This document shows, in pieces, positions 1 through 6,384 of a stretch of 15,687 nt of DNA. The notes beneath the pieces were generated by a model, which worked only from the letters and a program-made list of their open reading frames with translations, did not search any database and was not told the origin of the DNA. Numbering within the stretch: position 1 is the stretch's first letter; every line of letters begins with the position of its first letter. Source of the stretch: RGIG4074 sp964459165 (GTDB taxonomy: Bacteria; Bacillota; Clostridia; Christensenellales; Borkfalkiaceae); assembly GCA_964459165.1 (NCBI GenBank), contig CAYWKM010000043.1:1-15687 (forward strand), given 5' to 3'. The position numbers were made by a program, and so were the translations under genes.

Positions 1-1
1 T

Positions 2-64
2 TACGACGCTCGCGTGCAGAACGACGAATACTTTACGATTACAAAGAGGGAAATAAAATGTTGA
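2..64 (+). CDS. 3' end of an unidentified protein-coding gene (partial)
   Basis: An open frame enters from the left edge and encodes about 20 residues ending YFTITKREIKC before a TGA at 62-64. Its stop overlaps the ATG of the following TcdA-like gene (ATGTTGA at 58-64), the kind of arrangement that suggests translational coupling. The fragment is too short to assign to a family. That it is coding is inferred from the overlap and the protein-like composition only. The downstream gene's own frame is also open back to the window edge, so this call is tentative. Confidence 0.4.
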   Translation, partial: YDARVQNDEYFTITKREIKC

Positions 65-753
65 ATCGTTTTTCAAGGACGGAGCTTCTCCTTTCAAAGG
101 AAGGCATGGAAAAGCTCAACGCCGCCCGAATCGCTGTTTTCGGGCTGGGCGGCGCGGGCGGCTGCGCTGCGGAGGCGTTTGCCCGCAGCGGCGTCGGCGC
201 GATCGATCTGATCGACGGCGGCGTCCTCTCCTCAAAAGACCTCGCCGTAAACGTCCTCGCGCTCCACAGCACGATAGGACAAGATAAAGTCGAAGCGCAA
301 AGACAGCGCATCGCCGAGCTAAATCCCAAGTGCGCGGCAACCGTCTATAAAAAATTTCTTACGCCGGATACCGTCGGCGAATTTAACTTTTCCGTTTATC
401 AATACATCGTCGATACGACAGGCTCGGACAAAGCGCTTCTCCTCTTGGCGGAAGCGGCGCGAGAAAGCGGCGTTCCCTATATCGGCTGTTACGGGCTGGA
501 GAATATGACGAATCCGTCTGAGCTCGCCGCCGTCGATCTCTTTTCGATCGAGGGACTCCCCTCCGCCGAAGCCTTAAAAGCGCGATTAAGGGAAAAGAAA
601 ATATACAGCTTGAAAGCGATCTCCGCCCGACGGTTCCGAGCGGAACAATCGGACGATACGGCGAAAACCTTTATCCGCTCTTTGGCGGGACTGATTCTCG
701 CGGGGAAAGTCGTCGAGGAGCTCTCCGAGGCGAAGCCGCAGAGAAAGCCGTAA
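58..753 (+). CDS. TcdA/CsdL-like ThiF (E1) family protein with altered active site
   Basis: This 231-residue protein has the length and layout of TcdA, the enzyme that adenylates and cyclises t6A37 of tRNA to ct6A. A Rossmann nucleotide site GLGGAGG lies at residues 29-35, the ribose-binding Asp is D53, and a conserved Lys is at 77 (DKVE). The C-terminal half resembles TcdA (CYGLENMTNP at 144-153, then a basic linker). Family members usually carry an Asn-Arg pair (NRQ) about ten residues before the THKTIG-like segment; here A63-V64 occupy those places. The second Asp of the DAxD motif is replaced by G122. These residues normally bind ATP phosphates and metal, so ordinary adenylation is doubtful. 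The start is supported by AGAGGG at 45-50, seven bases upstream. Family membership is confident; TcdA activity is not. It could be a non-catalytic paralogue or act in another pathway. Confidence 0.8.
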   Translation: MLNRFSRTELLLSKEGMEKLNAARIAVFGLGGAGGCAAEAFARSGVGAIDLIDGGVLSSKDLAVNVLALHSTIGQDKVEAQRQRIAELNPKCAATVYKKFLTPDTVGEFNFSVYQYIVDTTGSDKALLLLAEAARESGVPYIGCYGLENMTNPSELAAVDLFSIEGLPSAEALKARLREKKIYSLKAISARRFRAEQSDDTAKTFIRSLAGLILAGKVVEELSEAKPQRKP

Positions 754-955
754 AAAAGAGCGGTCGGAAGGTTCCCGTCAAGCCGTTCGATCGGAAAAAA
801 CGTTTCGAAGCCGTAAGCGATCGGAAAAACGACGACCGCATGAGACCTTCGCCCATCCTCCCGCTATGATCGGGCTTTCCAAAATGCGCGCAAATCGCGT
901 AGCTCGAAACCATTGAACGGCAACGAGCCGCGCCCTCAACGGCGCTCTTTTTTTT
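752..955 (+). ncRNA. Inverted-repeat-rich 3' region, possible structured RNA
   Basis: The 230 bases between the TcdA-like stop and sigE hold no convincing ORF but many pairing segments. AAAAAAGAGCG (752-762) can pair with CGCTCTTTTTT (943-953). GCGGTCG (760-766) can pair with CGACCGC (833-839). TGCGCG and CGCGTA form a small hairpin near 883-899. GCTCG (902-906) pairs with CGAGC (924-928). Two copies of CGATCGGAAAAA lie at 788-799 and 819-829. The stretch ends in eight Ts. It may be an independent small RNA or simply the structured 3' UTR of the upstream gene. No known RNA family was recognised, and no promoter was identified. Confidence 0.2.
925..955 (+). terminator. Rho-independent terminator of the TcdA-like gene
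   Basis: A GC-rich hairpin (GAGCCG at 925-930 against CGGCGCTC at 940-947, with a two-base bulge) is followed directly by eight Ts (948-955). On the minus strand no T tract follows, so it should stop only plus-strand transcripts. I saw no equally clear terminator for sigE coming from the other side. Confidence 0.7.
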
Positions 956-983
956 CGGAATCTCCCTATGGAGAAAAATTCGG

Positions 984-1688
984 TCATACCATTTTGCTCA
1001 GCTCCTTTTTCAGCCTCGCGATGATCTTCTTTTCCAGCCGCGATATGTAGCTTTGCGATATGCCGAGCAGATCGGCGACCTCTTTCTGCGTCATCTCTTC
1101 GCCGCCGCTCAACCCGAAGCGCATACTCATGATCATGCGTTCCCTTTCCTTTAAGCGATCGAGCGCTTGAAGAAGCAATTCGCGCTCCACCGAGCTTTCC
1201 ATATCGCCGTCGACCACGTCGCTGTCCGTGCCGATAACGTCGGAAATGGCGAGCTCGTTGCCGTCGAAATCGGTATTTAACGGCTCGTCGAGCGAAATTT
1301 CGCTCTTTAATTTGACCGTGCGCCGCAAATGCATCAAAATTTCGTTCTCGATACAGCGGGAAGCGTACGTAGCCAACTTGATGTTCTTATCCGCCTTATA
1401 GGAATTGATCGCTTTAATGAGCCCTATCGTGCCGATGGAAACCAGATCGTCCGGCTCCGATCCCGTATTGTCGAACTTCCTCGCAATATACACGACGAGC
1501 CGCAAATTATGTTCAATGAGGACCTTTTTCGCCTCTTCCGCTTCGTCGCCGCTAAGGAGGGAGAGCATTTTGCTTTCCTCCTCGCCGGAAAGAGGCAGAG
1601 GCAAAGCCTCGCTTCCGCACAGATAATTGACGATTTTTTCGTCGCCGAAATTTTTGACGAGTTCTCTGATTCTTTCGATTATTTTCAT
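984..1688 (-). CDS. sigE: RNA polymerase sporulation sigma factor E (pro-sigma-E)
   Basis: This 234-residue sigma-70 family protein closely follows Bacillus SigE. It has a short amphipathic pro-sequence (about residues 1-23) just before GSEALPLPLS. Region 2 runs from about 57 to 125 (NLRLVVYIARKF, SIGTIGLIKA, TYASRCIENEIL). The region 4 helix-turn-helix lies at about 199-222 (MTQKEVADLLGISQSYISRL). In sporulating Firmicutes sigma-E is made inactive, the membrane protease SpoIIGA removes the pro-sequence, and it then drives early mother-cell genes. The ATG at 1686-1688 overlaps the spoIIGA stop as ATGA, with a strong GGGAGGG Shine-Dalgarno upstream. The pro-sequence is a few residues shorter than the 27 of B. 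subtilis. Identity is very secure from both sequence and neighbour. Confidence 0.96.
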   Translation of the reverse strand: MKIIERIRELVKNFGDEKIVNYLCGSEALPLPLSGEEESKMLSLLSGDEAEEAKKVLIEHNLRLVVYIARKFDNTGSEPDDLVSIGTIGLIKAINSYKADKNIKLATYASRCIENEILMHLRRTVKLKSEISLDEPLNTDFDGNELAISDVIGTDSDVVDGDMESSVERELLLQALDRLKERERMIMSMRFGLSGGEEMTQKEVADLLGISQSYISRLEKKIIARLKKELSKMV

Positions 1689-2500
1689 ACATACCCTCCC
1701 GGTTGCATATATTCGCGATTGAGGACGACGGGATAATTACCCCTTACCCAAAGGCTTATCCCGAGGTACGCCCCCTTTATTTTATTTTCTTCTTCGCCGG
1801 AATATATCTGCATTTCGTCGATTCGGAAAACGATGATTTTGCCCTTGCCGCTCACGGTGGAAGCCTCGATCTCCGCGCATTCGGTCTTACCCGAAAAATC
1901 GTTCATGAGCCTTGCCGCCACCGCGGGAGAAACGATGCTGACGGGATTTCCTCGGTAAGTCAAGCAATTTCCGCTGTCGAGCATAGCGTACGTCTCTACC
2001 CGCACGCCGTTGAGAAGCAACCCGCATTTACATCTGTTTTTGATGTATTTTATCTGTCGATAAGCGGATCGGATCAAAAAGGGAGCGAAAGAAGCAAAGG
2101 AAACCGCGACGGAGGCGACTACGCCGAACTGCGAGCCCGAAGAGATTCCTCCTTCCTGCGTATATTCCACGCCGAACAATCCGTAAAGGGCAACCATAGC
2201 CCCGCCCAAAAGAAAGGTATAGGCGTAAAAAACGCCGATCATGACGAGATCCCTTCTTCCCGTTTTTGCGCGCGCGGAAAAGAGACACATGACGACGCCG
2301 ACGGCCGCTTTTAAGAGGATTTCCCAAAAGAAAGGGAGCGAAAGAAGCGGAAAGACGACGGCGAACGCCGTTCCGCCCAACGCCGAAAGCGCGAGCGTGA
2401 AGGGGTTGATTTTCATGCGCACCGTCTTTTCCGATAAAAAGAGAAGCGTGAAATCGATCAAAAAATTTTCGAGCAGAGCGTATTCGATATAGACAACCAA
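1685..2500 (-). CDS. spoIIGA: Sporulation sigma-E processing aspartic protease SpoIIGA
   Basis: The 271-residue protein has several hydrophobic membrane segments in its first ~145 residues, then a soluble domain with the aspartic-protease signature LDSGN (D175) that dimerises in the SpoIIGA family. It acts at the polar septum, where it cleaves pro-sigma-E after signalling from the forespore. The start is a TTG at 2498-2500. The resulting N-terminus, VVYIEYALLENF, matches the conserved family opening (KIYLDVIWLLNF in Bacillus), and AAGG elements precede it. Its stop overlaps the sigE start by four bases. A weak -10 (TACAAT, minus strand, 2522-2527) lies upstream without a matching -35. I did not find clear Spo0A boxes. 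Confidence 0.93.
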   Translation of the reverse strand: MVVYIEYALLENFLIDFTLLFLSEKTVRMKINPFTLALSALGGTAFAVVFPLLSLPFFWEILLKAAVGVVMCLFSARAKTGRRDLVMIGVFYAYTFLLGGAMVALYGLFGVEYTQEGGISSGSQFGVVASVAVSFASFAPFLIRSAYRQIKYIKNRCKCGLLLNGVRVETYAMLDSGNCLTYRGNPVSIVSPAVAARLMNDFSGKTECAEIEASTVSGKGKIIVFRIDEMQIYSGEEENKIKGAYLGISLWVRGNYPVVLNREYMQPGGYV

Positions 2501-2535
2501 AGCCTTAATCCTTATGAAAGTATTGTAGCAAAATA

Positions 2536-2568
2536 AAGGCGGCAGAAAGAAAACCTTTCTGCCGCCTT
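2536..2568 (-). terminator. Strong rho-independent terminator ending the prfB-tsaD-NERD operon
   Basis: A perfect 14-base inverted repeat (left arm 2536-2549, right arm 2555-2568, core GGCGGCAGAAAG) encloses a five-base loop. On the minus strand it is followed by TTTATTTTG. It lies 24 bases beyond the stop of the second NERD gene and 36 bases before spoIIGA, so it isolates sporulation transcription from the housekeeping operon. Confidence 0.9.
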
Positions 2569-2591
2569 ATGAATTATTTTGTAAATTGCTT

Positions 2592-3182
2592 TTATTCGAG
2601 CGATCCCTCTTCCTTTTTCAAAGCTTCGTTCAACGCCGCGCCGATACGTTCGACGGTCGCCCGATTCAACGCCTTGCGCTTGCGCCCCTTCAAAAAGCGC
2701 GCGAAGCCCTTATTCGTATAGATATGCTCGCGCGCCACGTCGATGCTCCTTCCGCCCACGAAAACGACGACGGGCGTAACGGGAATGCCTCCGGGGAGCT
2801 TTACCCGCAATACGCGGATAAAGTTTTCGTTTTTTCTTACGGGGTTAAAAAACTTCCTCTTCGTCTCCCCGTCGGGGGAAACGACCGTCCATTCCAAAGT
2901 ACTGACGTTGCCGTAAATACTGCCGAAGCAATCCTCCGCGTCGACGACGAATACGCCGTACGCGTCGACGAGTATGTAGTCCGCCTTTCTTACCTTTTCG
3001 CGATCGGCGAGCGAAACGTCCTTAAAGACGTAAACGCCTTTTTTTTCGTTCGTTTTGCCGATCGCCCGCTCGATTTGCCTTCTTCCCTTTTCGGGCGAAA
3101 ATTTCCTTTTCCTCCGCCGCCCCGCCCATACGACGAGGGCGACGGCGACCGCTATGGCTATAACAAAGCCGAAATACTTCAT
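2592..3182 (-). CDS. Membrane-anchored NERD-domain protein, catalytic residues degenerate
   Basis: The 196-residue protein has one N-terminal membrane helix (about 3-20) followed by a basic stretch and a NERD (nuclease-related) domain at about 30-145. It aligns along its length with the upstream neighbour, so the two arose by duplication. Relative to that neighbour, the GE of the first motif is GR (G33-R34), IDH is ADY (D68 kept), the ExK motif is D81-A-E83, and the NPVKQ glutamine is K117. A PD-(D/E)xK nuclease without the lysine is probably inactive. The zinc finger of the neighbour is absent. I chose the ATG at 3180-3182 because AAAGGGA precedes it and translation from there opens with a membrane helix. 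The longer frame to 3269 overlaps the neighbour. It is last in the operon, 22 bases after the previous stop. Function unknown; a regulatory or scaffold partner is inferred. Confidence 0.82.
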   Translation of the reverse strand: MKYFGFVIAIAVAVALVVWAGRRRKRKFSPEKGRRQIERAIGKTNEKKGVYVFKDVSLADREKVRKADYILVDAYGVFVVDAEDCFGSIYGNVSTLEWTVVSPDGETKRKFFNPVRKNENFIRVLRVKLPGGIPVTPVVVFVGGRSIDVAREHIYTNKGFARFLKGRKRKALNRATVERIGAALNEALKKEEGSLE

Positions 3183-3204
3183 TTTTCTTCCCTTTCCTAT
3201 CCCC

Positions 3205-3999
3205 TCAGGAACGAGAGGAGTGATTTTGATCGATCTTTTTCTTAAAGCGACATTTCGGATAATTTTCACACCCGTAAAAATCGCCGTATTTGCCTTGTCT
3301 CAATACCAGCTTGCCGCCGCAGCGAGGGCAGATATTTTTTTCGATGTCGTCGAGCATCCTCCTGATTTCTTCGACGTGTTCTCCGTTCGATATCAGATGA
3401 TTCGCCCTGTTTCGTTCGAGAATCGCGTTGATTTCCGTTATTTGCGACGAAGCGTACCCCTCTTCGGGGAGGGGCGAACGCCTCTTCCGGTCCTTCAGAT
3501 ATCGATCCAACTGAACGGGGGAATAGATCCTTTGATTCGGACAATCGATATATTGGGTATTCCCCTGCACGAAAACGATTGCGGAATGAATTTTCGTGCC
3601 CTTCGGCAAAATTTGCTTTAACGCGTAGACGTGGGTCGCGTTCTGCTTGACCGGATTATAAAACTTATTTTTTATTCTTCCGTGAGATAAAACCTGCGTC
3701 CATTCCTTTTGATATTCGGAGCCGTATATCCGCCCGGAATAATTCTTCGTCTCTATGACGAACACGCCCCACCGATCGACGAAGATGTGATCGATCTGAC
3801 AGGATTTTCCGTCGATAAACAGCATATAATCGTTAAATACGTAAAAATCTTTTTCGGCGTTCGTTCTTCCGATCATTCTTTTTACGATATTTTCTCCCTG
3901 CTTCCCTTTAAAGGAAGAAGTTTTCGAAAAGCGAACGAAAACCCCGACGACGATCGCGACGATCAGAAGAATATAGAAAACGATCAAAACGCTTTTCAT
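3205..3999 (-). CDS. Membrane-anchored NERD nuclease-like protein with C4 zinc finger
   Basis: This 264-residue protein starts with a membrane helix (about 4-23) and continues with a NERD domain (about 30-145). The domain keeps the PD-(D/E)xK-type residues: E36 in GENIV, D70 in IDH, E83-x-K85 in ETKN, and NPVKQ with Q119. A helical linker follows, then a topoisomerase-type C4 zinc finger with C224, C227, C244 and C250. NERD domains are predicted nucleases often joined to DNA-processing modules, so a membrane-tethered nucleic-acid enzyme is plausible but untested. The start at 3997-3999 overlaps the tsaD stop (ATGA) and has AGGGAA upstream. A longer frame to 4173 exists but runs inside tsaD and is not gene-like. 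Co-transcription with prfB and tsaD is inferred from spacing and may be lineage-specific. Confidence 0.88.
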   Translation of the reverse strand: MKSVLIVFYILLIVAIVVGVFVRFSKTSSFKGKQGENIVKRMIGRTNAEKDFYVFNDYMLFIDGKSCQIDHIFVDRWGVFVIETKNYSGRIYGSEYQKEWTQVLSHGRIKNKFYNPVKQNATHVYALKQILPKGTKIHSAIVFVQGNTQYIDCPNQRIYSPVQLDRYLKDRKRRSPLPEEGYASSQITEINAILERNRANHLISNGEHVEEIRRMLDDIEKNICPRCGGKLVLRQGKYGDFYGCENYPKCRFKKKIDQNHSSRS

Positions 4000-5057
4000 A
4001 GGTTCCCTGCCTTCGCCGACGCAGAGAGCGGAATGCTCGCCTTTGCGTTGACCGAAAGGGGCGCAAATTCCCCCCTTTGATAGCGGATCAATCCCTCCAT
4101 GGCGATCATCGCCGCATTGTCGGTGCAGTAGCGTTTCTCCGGCAGAACCAATCGAAAGCCCGCTCTCTCGCAAGCCTCCCGCATCTGTTCGCGAAGATAC
4201 CCGTTGGCGGCGACGCCGCCTCCGATCGTCACGACGGAAACGCCCTTTTCTTTCGCCGCGCGGATCGTCTTATTCACGAGAACGTCCACCGCCGCGCATT
4301 GAAACGAACACGCCACGTCCGCGACGGAATAACTTTCCCCCTTCTGTTCCTTGGTATGACAATAATTGACGACCGCCGTTTTCAGTCCGCTGTACGAAAA
4401 GTTATAGCCGCCCTCGCCGTGAAGCATCTTCGGCAGCTCCACCGTATTCTTCCCCTCTTTGGCGGCGCGTTCGATGTTGGGTCCCCCGGGATATTTTAGC
4501 CCTAAGACCCTTGCGCATTTATCGAAGGCTTCCCCTGCGGCGTCGTCGAGCGTTGCGCCCATAATTTCAAACTCCGTTTCCGTCTTCGTGTAAATCACGG
4601 CGGTATGTCCTCCGCTGGCGAGAAGCGTGACGAACGGAGGCTGTAATTCGGGATCGTCGAGATAAGCCGCCGCCAAATGCCCGCGAATATGATTGACCGC
4701 GACGAGCGGTACGTTCAAGGAATACGCCAGCGATTTGGCGAACGAAAGTCCGACGAGGAGCGCCCCCAACAGTCCCGCTCCGTAAGTGACGGCGATCGCA
4801 TCGACGTCTTTCAAGGTAATTCCCGCGTGAAAAACCGCGTCCTTCACCACCCTGTCGATCGCGTCGGTATGCGCGCGCGAAGCGATCTCCGGCACGACGC
4901 CGCCGAATTTCGACTGGATCGTCGCGGAAGAAGCGATCTCGTCCGAAAGAATTTTTCTTCCCTTGATGATCGCCGCCGCGGTCTCGTCGCAGGAGGATTC
5001 GACGCCGAGAATGATCGGCTCCTCTTTGATTGTCCTGTTCAACTTTTCAAAATACAT
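3996..5057 (-). CDS. tsaD: tRNA N6-threonylcarbamoyladenosine synthase catalytic subunit TsaD
   Basis: The 353-residue protein is a full-length Kae1/TsaD ASKHA-fold enzyme. It transfers the threonylcarbamoyl group to A37 of ANN-decoding tRNAs, normally with TsaB and TsaE, in the cytoplasm. Visible motifs are GVESSCDETAAA at 18-29, the metal-binding H123 and H127 (HIRGH), SGGHT at 148-152, and CTDNAAMIA at 311-319 with the metal ligand D313. The usual TxGPGL reads TYGAGL here, a mild change. The start at 5055-5057 lies one base after the prfB stop and has no good Shine-Dalgarno, so coupling to prfB is likely. The family normally begins close to ILGVESSCDET, and AGAGGAG sits shortly before that point, so initiation about 15 codons downstream is possible. 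TsaB and TsaE are not in the window. Confidence 0.96.
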   Translation of the reverse strand: MYFEKLNRTIKEEPIILGVESSCDETAAAIIKGRKILSDEIASSATIQSKFGGVVPEIASRAHTDAIDRVVKDAVFHAGITLKDVDAIAVTYGAGLLGALLVGLSFAKSLAYSLNVPLVAVNHIRGHLAAAYLDDPELQPPFVTLLASGGHTAVIYTKTETEFEIMGATLDDAAGEAFDKCARVLGLKYPGGPNIERAAKEGKNTVELPKMLHGEGGYNFSYSGLKTAVVNYCHTKEQKGESYSVADVACSFQCAAVDVLVNKTIRAAKEKGVSVVTIGGGVAANGYLREQMREACERAGFRLVLPEKRYCTDNAAMIAMEGLIRYQRGEFAPLSVNAKASIPLSASAKAGNL

Positions 5058-5058
5058 T

Positions 5059-6156
5059 TTAAATCTTTTTGAGATAATCGATGATGAAATCCTGAATATC
5101 TCCGTCCATGACCGATTGAATATCTCCCCTCTCGTAGCCCGTTCTGTGATCTTTTACCAGCGTGTAAGGGCAGAATACATACGAACGGATCTGGGAACCC
5201 CACTCGATTTTTTTAATTTCACCCTTTAGCTCGGCGTCGGAATTTTGCCTCTCTTCGATCTTTTTTTCGAGAAGCTTTGCCTTTAACATCCGGAAGGCGA
5301 ACTCCTTGTTCTGAAGCTGACTTCTCTCGTTCTGACACTGCACGACGATTCCCGTGGGAAAATGCGTGATGCGCACGGCGGAAGCGACCTTATTTACGTT
5401 TTGTCCGCCCGCTCCGCCCGAATGATAGATGTCGATGCGAATATCCTTTTCGTCGATGACGATTTCCTCGTCGTCCTCGACTTCGGGCATGACTTCGAGC
5501 GAGGCGAAAGAGGTGTGCCGCCTCTTATTTGCGTCGAAGGGAGAAATGCGGACGAGCCTGTGAACCCCCATTTCCGCTTTCAGGTAGCCGTAAGCGTTCA
5601 GTCCCTCCACGCGGAAATCGACGCTCTTAATACCCGCTTCGTCGCCGGCCTCGCGATCGAGCTCGGTCACCTTATATCCCATCGAATCGCAATACCTCTG
5701 ATACATACGGTAGAGCATGCTCGTCCAATCGCACGCCTCCGTTCCTCCCGCGCCCGAATGAAGGGTGAGGAGCGCGGATGCGCTGTCGTACTTTCCCTTT
5801 AAAAGGGCGTTGATGCGCGTCTCTTCGATATCTCTTTCGGCGGTGACGAGCATTTCGTCCAATTCGGCGATCATCTCCTCTTCGCCCGTCTCCTCGATGA
5901 GATCGATCACCTCTTCCGCATCGGCGATCGCCTTTCGGCTCTTGTCGTATACGTTTATCTTATTCTCGATGGCGGATTGCTCCCTGCCGAGTTTTTTGGC
6001 GAGCTCGAGGTCGTTCCACGCCTCGGGCTTTTCCTGTTCCTTTTTTAATGCTTCCAAACGAAGAATTCCGTTATCGATATCGAGGGCGTACCTTGCCTCG
6101 TCCAGCGTATCTTTTAACGACTTGATTTTCAGTCTGTAATCTCCTGCTTTAAACAT
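5059..6156 (-). CDS. prfB: Peptide chain release factor 2
   Basis: The 365-residue protein recognises UGA and UAA in the ribosomal A site and triggers peptide release. The codon-reading SPF tripeptide is at 205-207, and the catalytic GGQ at 250-252 sits in the conserved SGGAGGQNVN segment. The N-terminal coiled-coil domain and the C-terminal WGSQIRSYVF block match the family. Many bacterial prfB genes carry an in-frame UGA near codon 25 read by programmed +1 frameshifting. Here that stretch (around ARYALDIDNG, residues 21-30) is one open frame without UGA, so this autoregulation appears absent. The start at 6154-6156 is fixed by AGGAGA at 6165-6170, eight bases upstream. It is first in the prfB-tsaD-NERD operon. 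Confidence 0.96.
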   Translation of the reverse strand: MFKAGDYRLKIKSLKDTLDEARYALDIDNGILRLEALKKEQEKPEAWNDLELAKKLGREQSAIENKINVYDKSRKAIADAEEVIDLIEETGEEEMIAELDEMLVTAERDIEETRINALLKGKYDSASALLTLHSGAGGTEACDWTSMLYRMYQRYCDSMGYKVTELDREAGDEAGIKSVDFRVEGLNAYGYLKAEMGVHRLVRISPFDANKRRHTSFASLEVMPEVEDDEEIVIDEKDIRIDIYHSGGAGGQNVNKVASAVRITHFPTGIVVQCQNERSQLQNKEFAFRMLKAKLLEKKIEERQNSDAELKGEIKKIEWGSQIRSYVFCPYTLVKDHRTGYERGDIQSVMDGDIQDFIIDYLKKI

Positions 6157-6164
6157 TGTCGCAT

Positions 6165-6212
6165 TCTCCTGATAAGCTCCGCCTGCCGCAGGCCGATAGC
6201 CCTTTCGGCTCG
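6165..6212 (-). promoter_or_regulatory. Hairpin-rich leader of prfB including its ribosome binding site
   Basis: On the minus strand the bases before prfB can form AGCC-GAAAG-GGCT and GCCTG-CGG-CAGGC hairpins. These are flanked by CTCCG and CGGAG, which can close them into a three-way junction just before the AGGAGA Shine-Dalgarno. CTCC could also pair with the Shine-Dalgarno itself. If the promoter I propose is right, the start point near 6207 would remove part of the outer stem. No known riboswitch class was recognised. Confidence 0.3.
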
Positions 6213-6213
6213 G

Positions 6214-6242
6214 AGTATAAAAATTTTTTACCGCAAAGACAA
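6214..6242 (-). promoter_or_regulatory. Candidate sigma-A promoter of prfB operon
   Basis: On the minus strand, TTGTCT (6237-6242) and TATACT (6214-6219) are separated by 17 bases. They match the consensus at 4/6 and 5/6 positions. The -35 overlaps the foot of the secA terminator, so prfB would be transcribed independently of secA. Confidence 0.5.
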
Positions 6243-6279
6243 AACCGCGCGCAAAGCAGGAGCTTCGGTTTGCGGTTTT
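6241..6279 (-). terminator. Terminator downstream of secA
   Basis: AAAACCGC (6241-6248) pairs with GCGGTTTT (6272-6279). On the minus strand the hairpin ends in GCGGTTTTGTC. An alternative inner pairing of CGCAAA with TTTGCG exists. The 100 bases between this and the secA stop contain further short inverted repeats (TCCGCA/TGCGGA, GCCTC/GAGGC) and no gene. Confidence 0.55.
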
Positions 6280-6384
6280 TTCTCGTCGTTCGTCTGCTTG
6301 CCTTCCTCCGCAGCCTCGCCTTGCGGGTTGCGGAACCGAAAAGAGGCTCGCAATCGGAGCTTCCCTTCGCCTTATTTTTACAGA

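Noticed and set aside
780..800. tRNA T-loop-like GTTCGATC
   Set aside because: Loop length and flanking stems do not fit a tRNA, and no acceptor or anticodon arms surround it.
671..913. 80-residue minus-strand frame between sigE and the TcdA-like gene
   Set aside because: Arg/Ser/Phe-rich shadow composition, overlaps the end of the TcdA-like gene, and lacks a ribosome binding site.
2500..2592. Spo0A boxes and a sigma-A promoter for spoIIGA
   Set aside because: Expected for spoIIG-type promoters, but no clear TGTCGAA/TTCGACA element and no -35 matching the weak TACAAT were found.
6129..6164. Short frame starting at ATG 6162-6164 overlapping the prfB start, considered as a frameshift-type prfB origin
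   Set aside because: Its Shine-Dalgarno is directly adjacent, too close for initiation, and its TGA would need a shift of the wrong sense to join the RF2 frame.
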